The position numbers and the translations under genes were made by a program. Of a DNA stretch of 7,120 bases, positions 6,761 to 7,120 are shown piece after piece. The stretch is from positions 1 to 7,120 of the forward strand of contig JAOQAA010000366.1 in NCBI GenBank assembly GCA_025963815.1. Direction: 5' to 3'. A model generated the notes under the pieces. The model made no database searches and was not told where the DNA came from. It saw nothing but the letters and a program-made list of their open reading frames with translations. Position 1 is the stretch's first letter. Every line of letters begins with the position of its first letter. This stretch comes from Capsulimonas sp. (GTDB lineage: Bacteria; Armatimonadota; Armatimonadia; Armatimonadales; Capsulimonadaceae).

Positions 6761-7113
6761 TCACCGTCGCCAATCGTCTTTACGTCAAGCCCGAGTACGC
6801 CGACCAGTTCGAAACCGTCTTCCGTGAACGCGCGGGCCTAGTCGACAAAATGCCCGGCTTCATTTCCAACCTCGTCCTGCGCCCAGTCAACGAAGGTCAG
6901 CCCTACGTCGTCCTGACCACCTGGGACAGCCGCCAGGATTTGATGAATTGGATCCGCTCCGAAGCCTTCACCGAAGGCCACGCCAAATCCGGCACGCTTC
7001 CCAAAGACGCCTACTTCCAGCAGAACGAATTGGAATTGAATGAGGTCATTCAAGATTCCGCGCGGCCCGAGCTTGCGCCGGAACCGCACGGCGGACCGTT
7101 TAAGATGCATTAG
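6757..7113 (+). CDS. ABM-domain monooxygenase, IsdG/HmoA heme-degrading type
   Basis: The 118-residue product is a single antibiotic-biosynthesis-monooxygenase (ABM) domain, about residues 1-97, followed by a proline-rich tail (ARPELAPEPHGGPF). It is a small cytosolic ferredoxin-like fold that normally dimerises. Family features seen: MITVANRLYV as strand one, RAGLVDKMPGF, YVVLTTWDSRQDLMNW and SEAFTEGH. The Asn-Trp-His set of IsdG-type heme oxygenases is present as Asn6, Trp65 and His75, with spacings of 59 and 10 residues that nearly match IsdG (Asn7, Trp67, His77, from memory). The likely role is oxidative opening of heme to release iron, but ABM proteins also act on other substrates, and no heme uptake genes are in view. 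The start overlaps the glycosidase stop by ATGA, so translation is probably coupled. The stop is TAG at 7111-7113; the remaining seven bases hold nothing recognisable. Confidence 0.87.
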   Translation: MITVANRLYVKPEYADQFETVFRERAGLVDKMPGFISNLVLRPVNEGQPYVVLTTWDSRQDLMNWIRSEAFTEGHAKSGTLPKDAYFQQNELELNEVIQDSARPELAPEPHGGPFKMH

Positions 7114-7120
7114 CGGGGGA

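Overview
This is a GC-rich bacterial stretch in which every convincing gene lies on the plus strand. The genes are packed head to tail, with gaps of 16 to 27 bases or 4-base ATGA overlaps, so the whole window reads as one co-directional, probably co-transcribed block. No promoter, terminator, tRNA, rRNA, CRISPR array, transposase or attachment site is visible. A GlnD-type PII regulator, a cytosolic YuiH-like molybdopterin oxidoreductase, an exported GH2 glycosidase with a ricin-like tail and an IsdG-like monooxygenase suggest a free-living, polysaccharide-using soil or surface bacterium. The family mix would suit Armatimonadota or a similar phylum, but that is only an impression; nothing here fixes the taxon.

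Layout: (1) bases 2-1567 are the 3' part of glnD, the PII uridylyltransferase/uridylyl-removing enzyme, with its HD domain and two ACT domains; the nucleotidyltransferase domain lies upstream of the window. (2) 1589-2269 is a sulfite-oxidase-like molybdopterin protein with a strong ribosome binding site. (3) 2297-4024 is a KefB/YbaL-type cation:proton antiporter with a C-terminal TrkA-N (RCK) domain. (4) 4021-4179 is a 52-residue reading frame for a proline-rich, single-pass membrane miniprotein that starts inside the antiporter stop codon. (5) 4196-6760 is a secreted GH2 glycosidase (beta-galactosidase-like) ending in a ricin-type beta-trefoil domain. (6) 6757-7113 is an IsdG/HmoA-like ABM-fold monooxygenase whose start overlaps the glycosidase stop.

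The genes do not form one obvious pathway: nitrogen sensing, redox, ion homeostasis, sugar hydrolysis and possible heme turnover are strung together. The two ATGA overlaps (antiporter/miniprotein and glycosidase/monooxygenase) suggest translational coupling. The most interesting item is the overlapping membrane miniprotein, a candidate accessory subunit of the antiporter that a length-filtered gene caller would miss. The region 4021-4195 also holds a perfect 8-bp hairpin.
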